NCBI GenBank assembly: GCA_016179685.1
Contig: JACPCR010000112.1
Coordinates: 1-60,313 of the forward strand
DNA from: Planctomycetota bacterium
GTDB lineage: Bacteria; Planctomycetota; PUPC01; JACPCR01
Direction of reading: 5' to 3'
DNA length: 60,313 bases
The notes under the pieces were generated by a model, which saw nothing but the letters and a program-made list of their open reading frames with translations, did no database searches and was not told the DNA's origin. Every line of letters begins with the position of its first letter. The first letter of the stretch is position 1. The translations under genes and the position numbers were made by a program. Positions 25,066 through 34,011 of this stretch are shown piece after piece.

Positions 25066-25113
25066 CCGGTGTCCGGTGTCAGGGTTCAGGGTTCCTCTGA
25101 CACCGGACACCGG
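25066..25113 (+). terminator. Heptad-phased hairpin with perfect 17-bp arms
   Basis: CCGGTGTCCGGTGTCAG (25066-25082) is exactly complementary to CTGACACCGGACACCGG (25097-25113). The loop is 14 nt. It sits between two co-directional genes and is made of 7-bp steps, like the array at 26607. A terminator or processing role is inferred. Confidence 0.75.
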
Positions 25114-25132
25114 ACACCACCGGAGAACACCT

Positions 25133-26596
25133 ATGAAAATCCTCACCGGCGCGATCAGCCACGAGACCAGCACGTTCACTCCCGTCCCGACCACGCTCGA
25201 AAGCTTTGACGAGCGATTCGGTCACCTTCGGGGCCGCGAGATTCTCGATTTTTTCCGCGGGACGAATACGCCCACGGGCGGGTTCATCGGCGGGGCTGAT
25301 GCGCACGGATTCGCGCTGTTGCCGACGGTCTTTGCGGAGGCGCATCCGAGCGGGCCGGCGACCCGGGCGGTCTTCGATGCCGTCCTCGGGGAGATGCTGG
25401 CCCGCATGGAGGAGGCGGGCCCGGCGGACGGTGTGCTGCTCGAGCTGCATGGATCGATGGTGGCCGAAGGCATCGACGACGCGGACGGCCACATCCTCGA
25501 AGCCGTCCGGCATCTCGTCGGACCCCGCGTGCCGATCGTTGCCCAGCTCGACATTCATTCGAACGTGTCGAGTGCCATGATCGAGGCCGCGGACGTTCTC
25601 ATCGGGCGCGAGACTTACCCGGAGATCGACATGGCCGAACGCGGCCGCGAATGCGCTGACGTTCTGGTCCGGGCACTCCGCGGCGAGATTCGGCCCACCT
25701 TGGCGTTTCACCCGATCCCCATGGCCTGGGGCATGAACCAGGTGACCGCACACCCTCCCATGAGCGAGGCCATCGCGGAACTCCATCGCATCGAGGCCAT
25801 GCCCCGCGTCGTCTGCGCCTCGATCGCCACCTGTTATCCGCTCGCCGATGTGCCTGACATGGGCGCCTCGGTCTACATCGTGACAGACAACGACCGATCC
25901 CTCGCGCAGGAACTGGCCGACCGGTTGGGCCGCTGGCTGTTTGATCGCCGGGCGGACTGGCATATTCCGATGCCCCGGACGCGGGACGCGCTCCGTGCGG
26001 CTGAGGCGGCGGGGAAGTTCCCCGCCATCTTTGCCGACCGGAACGACAATACGGGCGGGGGCTCCCCAGGCGACAGCACGGGCCTGTTGCGGGTGTTCGT
26101 GGACGCAGGTCTCCAAGACGCCTGCCTGCTCTACCTCGTTGATCCGGACTCCATCCGGCGCTGCCAGGAGGCGGGTCCGGGGGCCGTCCTCGAGCTGGAC
26201 CTCGGCGGGAAGTCCTCGCCGCTCCAGGGCAGGCCCGTGCGGCTGCGCGTGCAGGTCGTCGCGCTTTCGGACGGACACTTCCGTTACGACGGCCCCATGT
26301 ACCGGGGCCTCGAGGGCAGCATGGGCCCCTCCGCGCACGTTCGACACGCAGGCATCCACGTGTTGCTCGTGCATACCCGGGAGCAGCCTTTCGACCTCGC
26401 GTTCGCGCGTACCCTGGGACTCGATCCGCGCCGCATGCGCTACATCGGGGTCAAGTCGGCGGCGCATTTCCGGGCCGCCTTCGAGCCCTGGGCCGGCCAG
26501 ATCACCGTGGTCTCCGAGCCGAGCGTCCACAGCCCGGAAAACGTGCCGTTCCGCCGGCTGGGCCGGAAGGTCTACCCGTTGACATCCGACAGCTGA
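25133..26596 (+). CDS. M81 family metallopeptidase (MlrC/microcystinase C-like)
   Basis: The 487-residue enzyme has the whole M81 pattern: ISHETSTFTPVPT at the N-terminus, LLELHGSMVAEGIDDADGHI, AQLDIHSNVS, GRETYPEIDMAERG, and the hallmark DRNDNTGGGSPGDSTGLLR in the C-terminal half. MlrC hydrolyses linearised microcystin peptides; most relatives have unknown small-peptide or amide substrates. It is probably a cytosolic Zn enzyme with no signal peptide. GGAG lies 9 bases before ATG 25133. The open frame upstream of it runs through the neighbour and the heptad hairpin and is not coding. Confidence 0.9.
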   Translation: MKILTGAISHETSTFTPVPTTLESFDERFGHLRGREILDFFRGTNTPTGGFIGGADAHGFALLPTVFAEAHPSGPATRAVFDAVLGEMLARMEEAGPADGVLLELHGSMVAEGIDDADGHILEAVRHLVGPRVPIVAQLDIHSNVSSAMIEAADVLIGRETYPEIDMAERGRECADVLVRALRGEIRPTLAFHPIPMAWGMNQVTAHPPMSEAIAELHRIEAMPRVVCASIATCYPLADVPDMGASVYIVTDNDRSLAQELADRLGRWLFDRRADWHIPMPRTRDALRAAEAAGKFPAIFADRNDNTGGGSPGDSTGLLRVFVDAGLQDACLLYLVDPDSIRRCQEAGPGAVLELDLGGKSSPLQGRPVRLRVQVVALSDGHFRYDGPMYRGLEGSMGPSAHVRHAGIHVLLVHTREQPFDLAFARTLGLDPRRMRYIGVKSAAHFRAAFEPWAGQITVVSEPSVHSPENVPFRRLGRKVYPLTSDS

Positions 26597-26606
26597 ATCG
26601 AGAGCC

Positions 26607-26870
26607 CAGGTTTCAGGTTTCAGGGAATGCCCGACCTGACACCTGACACCTCAGCCCAGGTTTCAGGTTTCAGGTTTCAGGTTTCAGGTTTCAGGTTTCA
26701 GGGAATGCCCGACCTGACACCTGACACCTCAGTCCAGGTTTCAGGTTTCAGGTTTCAGGTTTCAGGGAATGCCCGACCTGACACCTGACACCTCAGCCCA
26801 GGTTTCAGGTTTCAGGTTTCAGGTTTCAGGGAATGCCCGACCTGACACCTGACACCTGACACCTGACACC
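26607..26870 (+). repeat. Heptanucleotide repeat array (STRR-like), four blocks
   Basis: Four blocks each consist of CAGGTTT heptamers (about 2, 6, 4 and 4 copies), the constant core CAGGGAATGCCCGA, and CCTGACA heptamers. Left and right heptamers are complementary except at one position, so each block can fold. Blocks differ mainly in heptamer number, as expected from slippage. The array ends about 17 bases before the next start codon. Confidence 0.95.
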
Positions 26871-26887
26871 TACATGGAGTGAGAGTC

Positions 26888-28501
26888 ATGACCGGAGCGG
26901 AATTGCTCGTGGAATGCCTTGCCCTACACGGGGTGAAGGTCGTGTTCGGAATGCCAGGCGGCCACACCGCGTCCGTCTATGATGCCCTTTACCACCGCCC
27001 GTCCATCCGCCACCTCCTCGTGCGCAACGAGCACGCCGGCGCCTTCATGGCCGACGGATACGCCCGGGCGACGGGCACGCCCGGTGTCTGCCTGGTCGCT
27101 GCGGGGCCTGGCCTGGCCAACTGCGTCACGGGCCTCGGCGTCGCGTATTCGGATTCCGTGCCCCTCCTCATACTCAGCGGACAGATGCCCCGCGCTGCCC
27201 TCGGGATACCCCGCGGCTACTACCATGAGATGGACGCCCTGAAGGTCACCGCGGCGCTCACGCGCTGGAACGCCACGGTCGGGTCCGCGGACGATATCCC
27301 GGGTCACGTCGCCCGGGCCTTCGAGGCCATGACCGCCGGCAGGCCACGGCCCGTTCACCTCGAGTTCCCCGTTGACGTCCTCAAAGAAAAGACCTCCGCT
27401 CGACCCCAGAAAGCCGCCCCGTCTTCGCCAGCGCCAGTCGATGTGCGGGCCGTCGAAGAAGCCGCAGAATGTCTCGATCGCGCCCGAAGGCCGCTCATCC
27501 TCGCTGGGGGAGGCGTCGTGGCCGCCGAGGCCTGCCCAGCCCTCCTCGAGGTCGCCGAAATCCTCCGCGCCCCGGTCCTCACCACACCCATGGGCAAGGG
27601 CTGCATCGCGGACGACCATCCCCTCGCGGGCGGCATGACCTTCAACCGCATCACCTCGGACCTCACCCACATGAGGGAGCACCTCTCCCGGCTGCCCGAG
27701 CTGGCCGACGCGGTCCTCGCCGTCGGATGCCGCTTCTCCCAACTCGCCACCGGCAACTGGGAGATGCCTCTGCCCCCGGACCTCATCCAGATCGACGTGG
27801 ACGAGCAGGAGCTGGGACGGAATTACCCCGTCCGAGTAGCCCTGCATGCCCACGCCCGTAGGGCGCTGGAAGTTCTGGTGGAGTCCCTCCGCTCCCGCGG
27901 GGCCGACACAGCGAGCCGGGACTGGCCGAGCATTCTGCGGTCGTTGCCTCGACCGGAGCGCTGGCGGATTTCGGGACTGGACCTCGTTCCCATTCTCCGC
28001 AGGGTGCTCGAACGCGACGCCATTGTGGCATGTGACATCACCCGCCTCTACTACATGATGCTCGCCAACTTCCCCACCTACGCGCCCCGCACCTTCCTCC
28101 ACCCCTCAGGCTTCATCTCGATGGGCTACGGCCTGCCGGGTGCCCTCGGGGCCAAGGCCGCGTTCCCGGACCGAACGGTCCTCGCTGTGGCGGGCGACGG
28201 CGGCTTCCTCATGACCTGCCAGGAGCTTGCCTGTGCAGTCCAGGAACGGCTGCATGTCGTCGCCGTGGTGGTGAACGACCGATGTCTGAGCGCGATGAAG
28301 GGCATCCAGAATCGCTCCTTCGGCGGACGCCATATCGCGGTCGATCTGGTCAACCCGGACTTCGTCAAGCTGGCCGAAGCCTATGGAGCCCTTGGGCTGC
28401 GGGTCCACCGAGAAGAAGAATTTGAGCCGGCGCTGCGCCGCGCGTTTTCCACGGACCGGCCTGCCGTCATCGAGGTGGTGGCGCCGGAGACCGCCGTCTA
28501 G
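26888..28501 (+). CDS. Thiamine-diphosphate enzyme, acetolactate-synthase-like
   Basis: The 537-residue ThDP-dependent enzyme has three domains: N-terminal Pyr (catalytic Glu in VRNEHAGAFMADGYARATG; AAGPGLANCVTGL), central (LILAGGGVVAA) and C-terminal PP with the metal motif AVAGDGGFLMTCQELACAVQ and the matching Asn in VVVNDRC. It looks like the acetolactate synthase/benzoylformate decarboxylase/oxalyl-CoA group. No ilvN regulatory subunit is adjacent, so a catabolic lyase or decarboxylase is as likely as branched-chain synthesis. GGAG about 9 bases upstream supports ATG 26888; GTG 26879 is the alternative. The stop is four bases from the convergent FHA gene. Confidence 0.85.
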   Translation: MTGAELLVECLALHGVKVVFGMPGGHTASVYDALYHRPSIRHLLVRNEHAGAFMADGYARATGTPGVCLVAAGPGLANCVTGLGVAYSDSVPLLILSGQMPRAALGIPRGYYHEMDALKVTAALTRWNATVGSADDIPGHVARAFEAMTAGRPRPVHLEFPVDVLKEKTSARPQKAAPSSPAPVDVRAVEEAAECLDRARRPLILAGGGVVAAEACPALLEVAEILRAPVLTTPMGKGCIADDHPLAGGMTFNRITSDLTHMREHLSRLPELADAVLAVGCRFSQLATGNWEMPLPPDLIQIDVDEQELGRNYPVRVALHAHARRALEVLVESLRSRGADTASRDWPSILRSLPRPERWRISGLDLVPILRRVLERDAIVACDITRLYYMMLANFPTYAPRTFLHPSGFISMGYGLPGALGAKAAFPDRTVLAVAGDGGFLMTCQELACAVQERLHVVAVVVNDRCLSAMKGIQNRSFGGRHIAVDLVNPDFVKLAEAYGALGLRVHREEEFEPALRRAFSTDRPAVIEVVAPETAV

Positions 28502-28504
28502 TCC

Positions 28505-29023
28505 CTATTTCTCTTCCAGCGGCAGCGCGGCGCCGCAACCCACGCACTGGGCCTCCCCGGCCAGATTGGGCATCTCGCATTTCGGGCACAGCACCACACC
28601 CTCTTCCGTCTGGGACGGGGCGGCAGTAGCCGCAGGGGCGGCCGATGCGGCCGCGGTGGCCGGCGACGGCGCGGCCGGCATCGCCTCCGCAGGGTCAGGA
28701 GACGTTATCGCTTCTCCATCGGCAGACACGGCTTGACCCTCCGACACGCGGCTCAGAAGCAGCAGCGCATCGCCCAGCCGGATGCGGTCCCCGGGATTCA
28801 ACGCCGCTCTCTTGATCAGCTTGCCGTTCACCAGCGTCCCGAAACTGCTGTTGAGGTCCTCGATCCAGCAGCCCTCGTTCGTCACCTGGATTCTGCAGTG
28901 ATGACGTGAAATGCCCTTCTCGTCGATGGAGATGGCATTGGCGAGGCTGCGGCCGAGCATGTGCTCGCCCTCGTAGAGCAGCCAACTGTTGTTCTTGAAG
29001 CTCAAGGAGAGTAAGTCACTCAC
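28505..29023 (-). CDS. FHA-domain protein with C-terminal zinc ribbon
   Basis: The 172-residue protein has an FHA domain at residues about 18-95, a phosphothreonine-binding fold: LLYEGEHMLGRSLANAISID, GISRHHCRIQ (the GR and S/H pair that contacts pThr) and LNSSFGTLVNGKLI. An Ala/Pro-rich linker of about 40 residues follows, then a zinc ribbon CPKCEMPNLAGEAQCVGC. It is probably a cytosolic adaptor for Ser/Thr kinase signalling. No kinase is adjacent; the pseudokinase at 11176 and FHA-MoxR at 32428 are the only related domains here. Confidence 0.9.
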   Translation of the reverse strand: MSDLLSLSFKNNSWLLYEGEHMLGRSLANAISIDEKGISRHHCRIQVTNEGCWIEDLNSSFGTLVNGKLIKRAALNPGDRIRLGDALLLLSRVSEGQAVSADGEAITSPDPAEAMPAAPSPATAAASAAPAATAAPSQTEEGVVLCPKCEMPNLAGEAQCVGCGAALPLEEK

Positions 29024-29348
29024 GGAACAGTCCTCCCGCCTGGCGATGAAATCCGTCCAGAGCTATTTTCAAAAGCGAATCCAGAATTGCAAGTTGGCGA
29101 CGCGGCGACGTTGCTCCACTCGTCCTCCCCTTCCGCCGCCTCCGCAGCCAGCGCGGCGAGTAGCTCGTCAGCAGAAGGGGCCAGGGGGCCGGGCTCAAGG
29201 TTCGGGGAATCGAAGGATGAGCCACACAAGTCCTTCCGCACCACCGTGCTCGATACCTGGCGGCGAGCCTCTCTGCGCCTGGAATCACATTTGCCCGGGA
29301 CCCAGATGCCGATGCCTTATCCGAAATCTTTGCGGAGGTGCAGACGCC
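29024..29348. other. Divergent intergenic region
   Basis: This 325-bp stretch separates the FHA gene from the UroD-like gene. A C/T-rich segment around 29100-29190 includes repeated TCCGCC triplets. GGAGGTG lies before the gene at 29349. No RNA gene was seen. Confidence 0.4.
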
Positions 29349-30500
29349 ATGACGTCCCGCGAGCGCGTATTGACCGCATTGCGGCATCAGGAGCCGGACC
29401 GAGTGCCGTACGACCTTTCTTCCACCCCCGTGACGGGCATTCATCACGTGGCCTACCGCAGGCTGCGGCGGGCCCTCGGCCTGCCGGCTGGCGAGCCGGC
29501 CATCTGGCATCTGATGCAGCAGCTCGCGTGGGTGGAGGACGACGTCCACGCTCTGATGCAGACGGATGCGAAGGGCCTGAGGCCCAAGCCGCCTTCGTCC
29601 TGGCAGCTTCGCATCACCGAGGACAAGGATTTCCTGTATTACACGGACGAGTGGGGCCTGACGCGGCGGCGGCAGAAGCCGGCCGGCTATTACTTCGATC
29701 TCTGCCGGTCCCCCCTGTCCTCGGCCCGGACGCCGGCCGACCTCGAGCGCTTCCCGTTCCCGGACCCGACGGATGAGGCCCGTTTTGTGGGACTGAGGGA
29801 GCTTGCGGAGAAAGTGAGGCCCGAGGGGAGGATTTTCGTCCTCGGGGGCATCAGCGCGGGCATGCTCGAGATGGGCCTGTGGCTGCGGGGCTTCGAGAAT
29901 TTCTTCTGCGACCTGGCGGAGAACCGCGTTCTGGCCGAAGCGCTGTGCGAGAAAATCCTCGAGCTGAAGATGCGCTACTGGAGCGAGGCTCTGGCCCGCG
30001 TGGGCGACCTCGTGGACGTGGTGCAGGAGGGCGATGATTACGGCGGCCAGGACCGGCTGCTGGTCGCCCCGGACCTCTGGCGTCAGATGTTCAAGCCCAG
30101 GCTGGCCCGCCTGGTCCGCCACATCAAGAGCCGCGCCCCCCACGTCTTCCTGTTCTTCCATTCCTGCGGGAGCATCCGCGAAATCATCCCCGATCTCGTC
30201 GAGATCGGCGTGGATGTCTTGAATCCGGTGCAGGTGGCCTGCGCGGACATGGACAGCCGGCGGCTCAAGAAGGAATTCGGCGATTCCTTGAGCTTCTGGG
30301 GCGGGGGTGTGGACACCCAGCACGTCCTGCCAAAGGGCACCCCGCAGCAGGTCCGTGAAGAGGCCAAGCGGCGCATCGACGACCTCGCGCCGGGCGGCGG
30401 ATTCGTCTTCAACACGGTGCACAACATCCAGGCGGACGTCCCGCCGGAGAACATCCTGGCCATGCGCGAGGCGGTGGCGCAATTCGGCCAGTACATTTAG
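29349..30500 (+). CDS. Uroporphyrinogen-decarboxylase-family protein (MtaA/HemE-like)
   Basis: The 383-residue protein of the UroD superfamily starts MTSRERVLTALRHQEPDRVP, the usual opening of the methyltransferase-like (MtaA/CmuA) branch rather than HemE. Key segments are VLGGISAGMLEMGLWLRGFE, GDDYGGQDRLLVAP, FLFFHSCGSIREIIPDLVEI and GVDVLNPVQ, in which HSCG supplies the zinc ligands of corrinoid-type methyltransferases. It likely demethylates or transfers methyl groups with a corrinoid partner, but no corrinoid protein is here. GGAGGTG 8-9 bases before the ATG fixes the start. The stop TAG lies in a palindrome shared with the convergent gene. Confidence 0.88.
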   Translation: MTSRERVLTALRHQEPDRVPYDLSSTPVTGIHHVAYRRLRRALGLPAGEPAIWHLMQQLAWVEDDVHALMQTDAKGLRPKPPSSWQLRITEDKDFLYYTDEWGLTRRRQKPAGYYFDLCRSPLSSARTPADLERFPFPDPTDEARFVGLRELAEKVRPEGRIFVLGGISAGMLEMGLWLRGFENFFCDLAENRVLAEALCEKILELKMRYWSEALARVGDLVDVVQEGDDYGGQDRLLVAPDLWRQMFKPRLARLVRHIKSRAPHVFLFFHSCGSIREIIPDLVEIGVDVLNPVQVACADMDSRRLKKEFGDSLSFWGGGVDTQHVLPKGTPQQVREEAKRRIDDLAPGGGFVFNTVHNIQADVPPENILAMREAVAQFGQYI

Positions 30501-30546
30501 CCCGGGATTCCCGTCCCGCCGGGATGAGAATCCCGGGCTAAATGTC
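30494..30546. terminator. Bidirectional palindrome at two convergent stops
   Basis: ACATTTAGCCCGGGATTC pairs with GAATCCCGGGCTAAATGT (18 bp), with CCGTCCCGCCGGGATGA between. It contains the TAG stop of the plus gene, and the last 15 codons of the minus gene lie in it, ending at TAA 30499-30497. Confidence 0.8.
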
Positions 30547-31615
30547 GGCGAATGCCCTCGGGGTCCGCCACCCGCATATCGAGCGCGAGGCCGCCCGCCG
30601 GCGATAACTCGGCCAGCGCCAGCTCGATTGTTGCTTCGTCCCAGTAGCCGTACAGCATCAGCGATTTCTTCTTCCTGATGGCCTGGAAGTCGGCAACCAG
30701 CTCGTGGAGCTGCGGCCCGATCGGAATGACTTTGCGGCCGTCCGGCGTCACCGCGTCGTCGATCACACACTGGAGGCCCAGATGGGGAATCTCCGTCCAG
30801 CCCCTGAAGTGCTGGCGCGCGGACGCGTGCAGGTGGGCGAAAGGCCTCTCGAAGGCCTGGCACAACCGCAGGTCATGCGGCAGAAAGAACTCCTCGTAAA
30901 GGCGGGGATTGAACAGGCACGCATTATCGACGGAAAAGGTGACGGTCGTGCCCGGCGTCCAGGTCCCATAGGAATTGAACTTGCCCCCCTTGAAGGCAGG
31001 GAGAAGGCTGGCATGGGTGGTGGCCGCTTCGATCAGGATGTCCGTGAGCCGGCCGATGAAGTGGTGCGCCTCGCGGGGCCGGTCCAGGACGGCCTCGAGC
31101 AGCCCCGTCGCCGTGAGAACGGCGGAGGCCAAGTCCACGGGACCGCGGTAGAAGCAGCAACAGAAGGGATACCGATGCGGGCCCAGGGCGTCCACGGCCC
31201 GCTTCGTGTTCTCCATCCAGAGCCGAAACCAGGGGCTATCGGCCAGACGAAAGTGATCATACTGGTCCCAGCTCGTGAAGCACGGCTCGGCCCAGTGCGT
31301 TCCCCCGCTCACCCGGATACGGCATCCGGCGAGCGCTTCACTCGGAAATCCCACCGCGAGGGACCGGAACAGATCGTCGTAGAGCAGGCCGTGGGCGTCG
31401 TAACCGCGCTCGACCGTTTCCCGCCAGCGTTCGACATCGAGGGACTCCGGCTGAAGATAGAAGGGCCGAGGCGTGTCGGCCAACGGGCTCGGCTGGCCGA
31501 TGACGCGGAAAAGCGCCGCCGGAGCGTCACCGTTCTCCCAGTAAACTCGGTGGCGCTCGACGACCGCGGCGGCCTTGGCATCCGTCAGATCGCGAATTCC
31601 ATCGTTTTTTTTCAT
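30497..31615 (-). CDS. UroD-superfamily protein, divergent paralogue
   Basis: The 372-residue protein is distantly similar to the UroD/methyltransferase fold: YFYLQPESLDVERW-like PFYLQPESLDVERWRETVER, AVLTATGLLEAVLDRPREAH, then GTWTPGTTVTFSVDNACLFN and FLPHDLRLCQAFERPFAHLH, which takes the place of the HSCG step with an H-x-H pattern. Planctomycete genomes have many such proteins near glycosidase genes; the function is unknown. The C-terminus HLARDSHPGGTGIPG is encoded by the palindrome, so the natural end may have been nearer HLA before the repeat inserted. ATG 31615 begins MKKNDGIRDLTDAK. Confidence 0.7.
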   Translation of the reverse strand: MKKNDGIRDLTDAKAAAVVERHRVYWENGDAPAALFRVIGQPSPLADTPRPFYLQPESLDVERWRETVERGYDAHGLLYDDLFRSLAVGFPSEALAGCRIRVSGGTHWAEPCFTSWDQYDHFRLADSPWFRLWMENTKRAVDALGPHRYPFCCCFYRGPVDLASAVLTATGLLEAVLDRPREAHHFIGRLTDILIEAATTHASLLPAFKGGKFNSYGTWTPGTTVTFSVDNACLFNPRLYEEFFLPHDLRLCQAFERPFAHLHASARQHFRGWTEIPHLGLQCVIDDAVTPDGRKVIPIGPQLHELVADFQAIRKKKSLMLYGYWDEATIELALAELSPAGGLALDMRVADPEGIRRHLARDSHPGGTGIPG

Positions 31616-32427
31616 GGCATCGAATCGTGTGGCTAACCGTGTGCCAATGTCTAGCTGCGTGCCGTGGCGTCTCCGCGTCCCCCAATCACTCCCTCACTTT
31701 GTCACCTTTTTCCCCCACACCCCCGCTTCGCTTCAGGGCAAGCGCTTATGCGCTCATGGCCATCCTCCCCAGGCGGTCCGCCTGGGACTATCCGTGGTGG
31801 CAGGCGGCCGCGCCTGGCATCCGCTGCCTCGGACTACCGCACTCCCCCAGGCGGTCCGCCTGGGACTATCCGTGGTGGCAGGCGGCCGCGCCTGCCATCC
31901 CCCCGAGGCGAGCCGCCCGGGGCTTCCACATCCCACGCGCCCACACGCTCATGCCTTGTCACCGTTTTCCCCCCACGGCATCGGCCGTGTCGAGCTTCTC
32001 AACAAATCCCTGCTTCGTAACGCCACGGCGCAGGGATGAACACCGAACGGATTGCGCCCCGGTACGTTCGCCATGGCGCATGGTCAGTCAGCGTTCTTCG
32101 TTCATCGCTCGTCTCGCCGGCCTGGAAGCCACTGACTGTGGCCCGTCCATGAGGCAGCGCGGTCCCGGGAAAAAGTTGCTTGGCGGGCCTGCAAGGCCAC
32201 TGAAGAATTCGGACTATCCGGCAAAGTTTGCGGCATTCGCCACCCTGCCACCGAAGATCGTGCGCACCCTGTGCGCCATCCCGGGACCCAACTTAACCCC
32301 CTATGCGTCGCACCAAGTTGCCCCGGAGAGGACCATGAGGGCACTTCTATTCAGCGTGGCAAACTCATTGCAGAAAGGAACGGATTAGCCCGAAAAACAG
32401 GATGAATTGCAGGTTTCGAGAGAAAGC
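31616..32427. other. 812-bp intergenic region with direct repeats
   Basis: No gene is credible here: open frames are long only because GC is high, and none shows family features. The region has the 49-bp direct repeat at 31768 and 31846, and a second loosely repeated segment (CTTTGTCACCTTTTTCCCCC at about 31698 and CCTTGTCACCGTTTTCCCCC at about 31954). It probably holds the promoter for the FHA-MoxR operon, but I see no clear -35/-10 pair. Confidence 0.6.
31768..31894 (+). repeat. 49-bp direct repeat, two copies, made of palindromes
   Basis: 31768-31816 and 31846-31894 are identical by eye. Each contains CCCAGGCGGTCCGCCTGGG and a CAGGCGGCCGCGCCTG palindrome, with ACTATCCGTGGTGG between. Confidence 0.9.
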
Positions 32428-33834
32428 ATGCCTTATCTTACCTATTCCATTAACGGCGAGAATCAGACGTTCGAGTTGACGGCGAATGCCATTTCTATCG
32501 GCCGCGGCGCTGAGGCGCAGTTGCGTCTCCGAGACAATCTCCTATCGCGTCTTCACTGCCAGTTCCGCAAGGCAGGCGACGGATATGAGGTCATCGACCT
32601 CGAGAGCCGCAACGGCACGACGGTGAACGGGGCGTCCGCCAAGGAGGCTGTCCTGCGGGAAGGCGATGTCATCCAGGTGGGCCACACGCGGCTGGTCTAT
32701 CACGACGGGCCGGCCCCTCGAACGCCGGCCCCGGCGAGCCAGGAGCCCAGCGTCCCGGAGTCGGGAGAGGGAAGCCAAGCCGAATCCGCTCGGAAGGCGG
32801 GCACGCAACGCGGCCAGGCGACGCCGCAGCGCTCGTCGGAGGAGGAGCTGGCCCTCGCCCGCGAGTTCCAGAAGAGCCGCAAGGACATCCTCCAGGAACT
32901 CAAAAAGGTCATCATCGGCCAGGAAGAGGTCATCGAACAGGTCCTCTTCGCCATGTTGGCCCGGGGGCACTGCCTTCTCGTCGGCGTGCCCGGCCTGGCC
33001 AAGACCCTGCTCGTCAGCAGTCTGGCGAGCATCATGGACCTGCGTTTCCGCCGCATCCAGTTCACGCCCGATCTGATGCCGTCGGACATCACGGGCACGC
33101 GCATCATGGAGGAGGACCCGCAGTCGGGCCGGCGGAACTTCCGTTTCGTCAAGGGCCCCCTCTTCGCCAACATCGTGTTGGCGGACGAGATCAATCGCAC
33201 GCCTCCGAAGACCCAGGCGGCGCTGCTCGAGGCCATGCAGGAAAAACGCGTCACCGTGGCCGGGATCACCTACGAGCTGGACCTCCCGTTCCTCGTCCTG
33301 GCCACCCAGAACCCGATCGAGCAGGAAGGGACATATCCGCTGCCGGAGGCGCAGCTCGACCGCTTCATGTTCAACGTCCGGCTCGACTATCCGCCGGACT
33401 CGGACGAGGTGGAGATTCTGATGGCGACGACGACGGACGCGGGTCCTGACCTGGACATCGTCTTGAACGAAGACCGAATTCTGGAATACCAGCGTATGGT
33501 CCGCAGGATTCCGCTTTCCGACTACCTGGTCCGTTATGTCCAGCAGCTCGTTCGGCTCACGCGGCCGACGCATCCGGAGTCGCCGGATTTCGTCCGGGAC
33601 TACGTGAACTGGGGCGCGGGGCCCCGGGCCGGCCAGTACATCATCCTCGCCGCCAAGGCCCGCGCTCTCTACTACGGGCGGTTCAGCGTCCTCATCGAGG
33701 ACATCAAGGCCGTGCTCCCGCCCGTCCTGCGACACCGTGTCGCGGTCAATTTCAACGCCCGCGCCGACGGGGTGGATTCCGATGAAATCGTCCGCCGACT
33801 TCTTCAGAAATGCAAAGAGCCTCAAGGCGGGTGA
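32428..33834 (+). CDS. moxR: FHA-MoxR fusion AAA+ ATPase
   Basis: In the 468-residue protein an N-terminal FHA domain (residues about 20-95; ISIGRGAEAQLRLRDNLLSR then LHCQF and NGTTVNG) is joined by a charged linker to a MoxR AAA+ ATPase. Walker A is LLVGVPGLAKTLL, Walker B IVLADEINRTPPKTQAALLE, sensor ATQNPIEQEGTYPLPEAQLD then RF. MoxR proteins are chaperone-like ATPases that help insert cofactors or assemble complexes together with DUF58 and von Willebrand proteins. It is the first gene of the operon up to 48788. The FHA domain suggests that phosphorylation controls it. ATG 32428 is chosen over an in-frame GTG/ATG seven codons upstream. Confidence 0.93.
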   Translation: MPYLTYSINGENQTFELTANAISIGRGAEAQLRLRDNLLSRLHCQFRKAGDGYEVIDLESRNGTTVNGASAKEAVLREGDVIQVGHTRLVYHDGPAPRTPAPASQEPSVPESGEGSQAESARKAGTQRGQATPQRSSEEELALAREFQKSRKDILQELKKVIIGQEEVIEQVLFAMLARGHCLLVGVPGLAKTLLVSSLASIMDLRFRRIQFTPDLMPSDITGTRIMEEDPQSGRRNFRFVKGPLFANIVLADEINRTPPKTQAALLEAMQEKRVTVAGITYELDLPFLVLATQNPIEQEGTYPLPEAQLDRFMFNVRLDYPPDSDEVEILMATTTDAGPDLDIVLNEDRILEYQRMVRRIPLSDYLVRYVQQLVRLTRPTHPESPDFVRDYVNWGAGPRAGQYIILAAKARALYYGRFSVLIEDIKAVLPPVLRHRVAVNFNARADGVDSDEIVRRLLQKCKEPQGG

Positions 33835-33861
33835 TACCCGCTGCCCAGCCAGGCTCGGAAA

Positions 33862-33906
33862 GGTGTCGGGCGTCGGGTTTCAGGAATCATCTGACACCTG
33901 ACACCA
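33862..33906 (+). repeat. Heptad-phased repeat in operon spacer
   Basis: GTGTCGG, GCGTCGG, GTTTCAG, GAATCAT, CTGACAC, CTGACAC occur in 7-bp steps, with the left half complementary to the right half. Confidence 0.7.
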
Positions 33907-34011
33907 GAGTCCTATTCAACCTCTATAGGGGACGCCCCACGCGGGTCTCCGGCTCGAATTTGGCAACATCAAGAATTTACTTTCGATACGACGCCGTAAC
34001 GGCCTGACACC

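Noticed and set aside
26607..26870. CRISPR-like array
   Set aside because: The repeats are 7-bp heptamers with no unique spacers of constant length, and no cas genes are present.
29016..30863. Open frame of 615 codons on the minus strand
   Set aside because: It mirrors the UroD-like gene at 29349-30500 and shows no domain; it is a shadow frame.
31627..32388. Open frame of 253 codons upstream of moxR
   Set aside because: Its translation consists of Pro/Arg-rich repeats from the direct repeat region and has no ribosome site or family.
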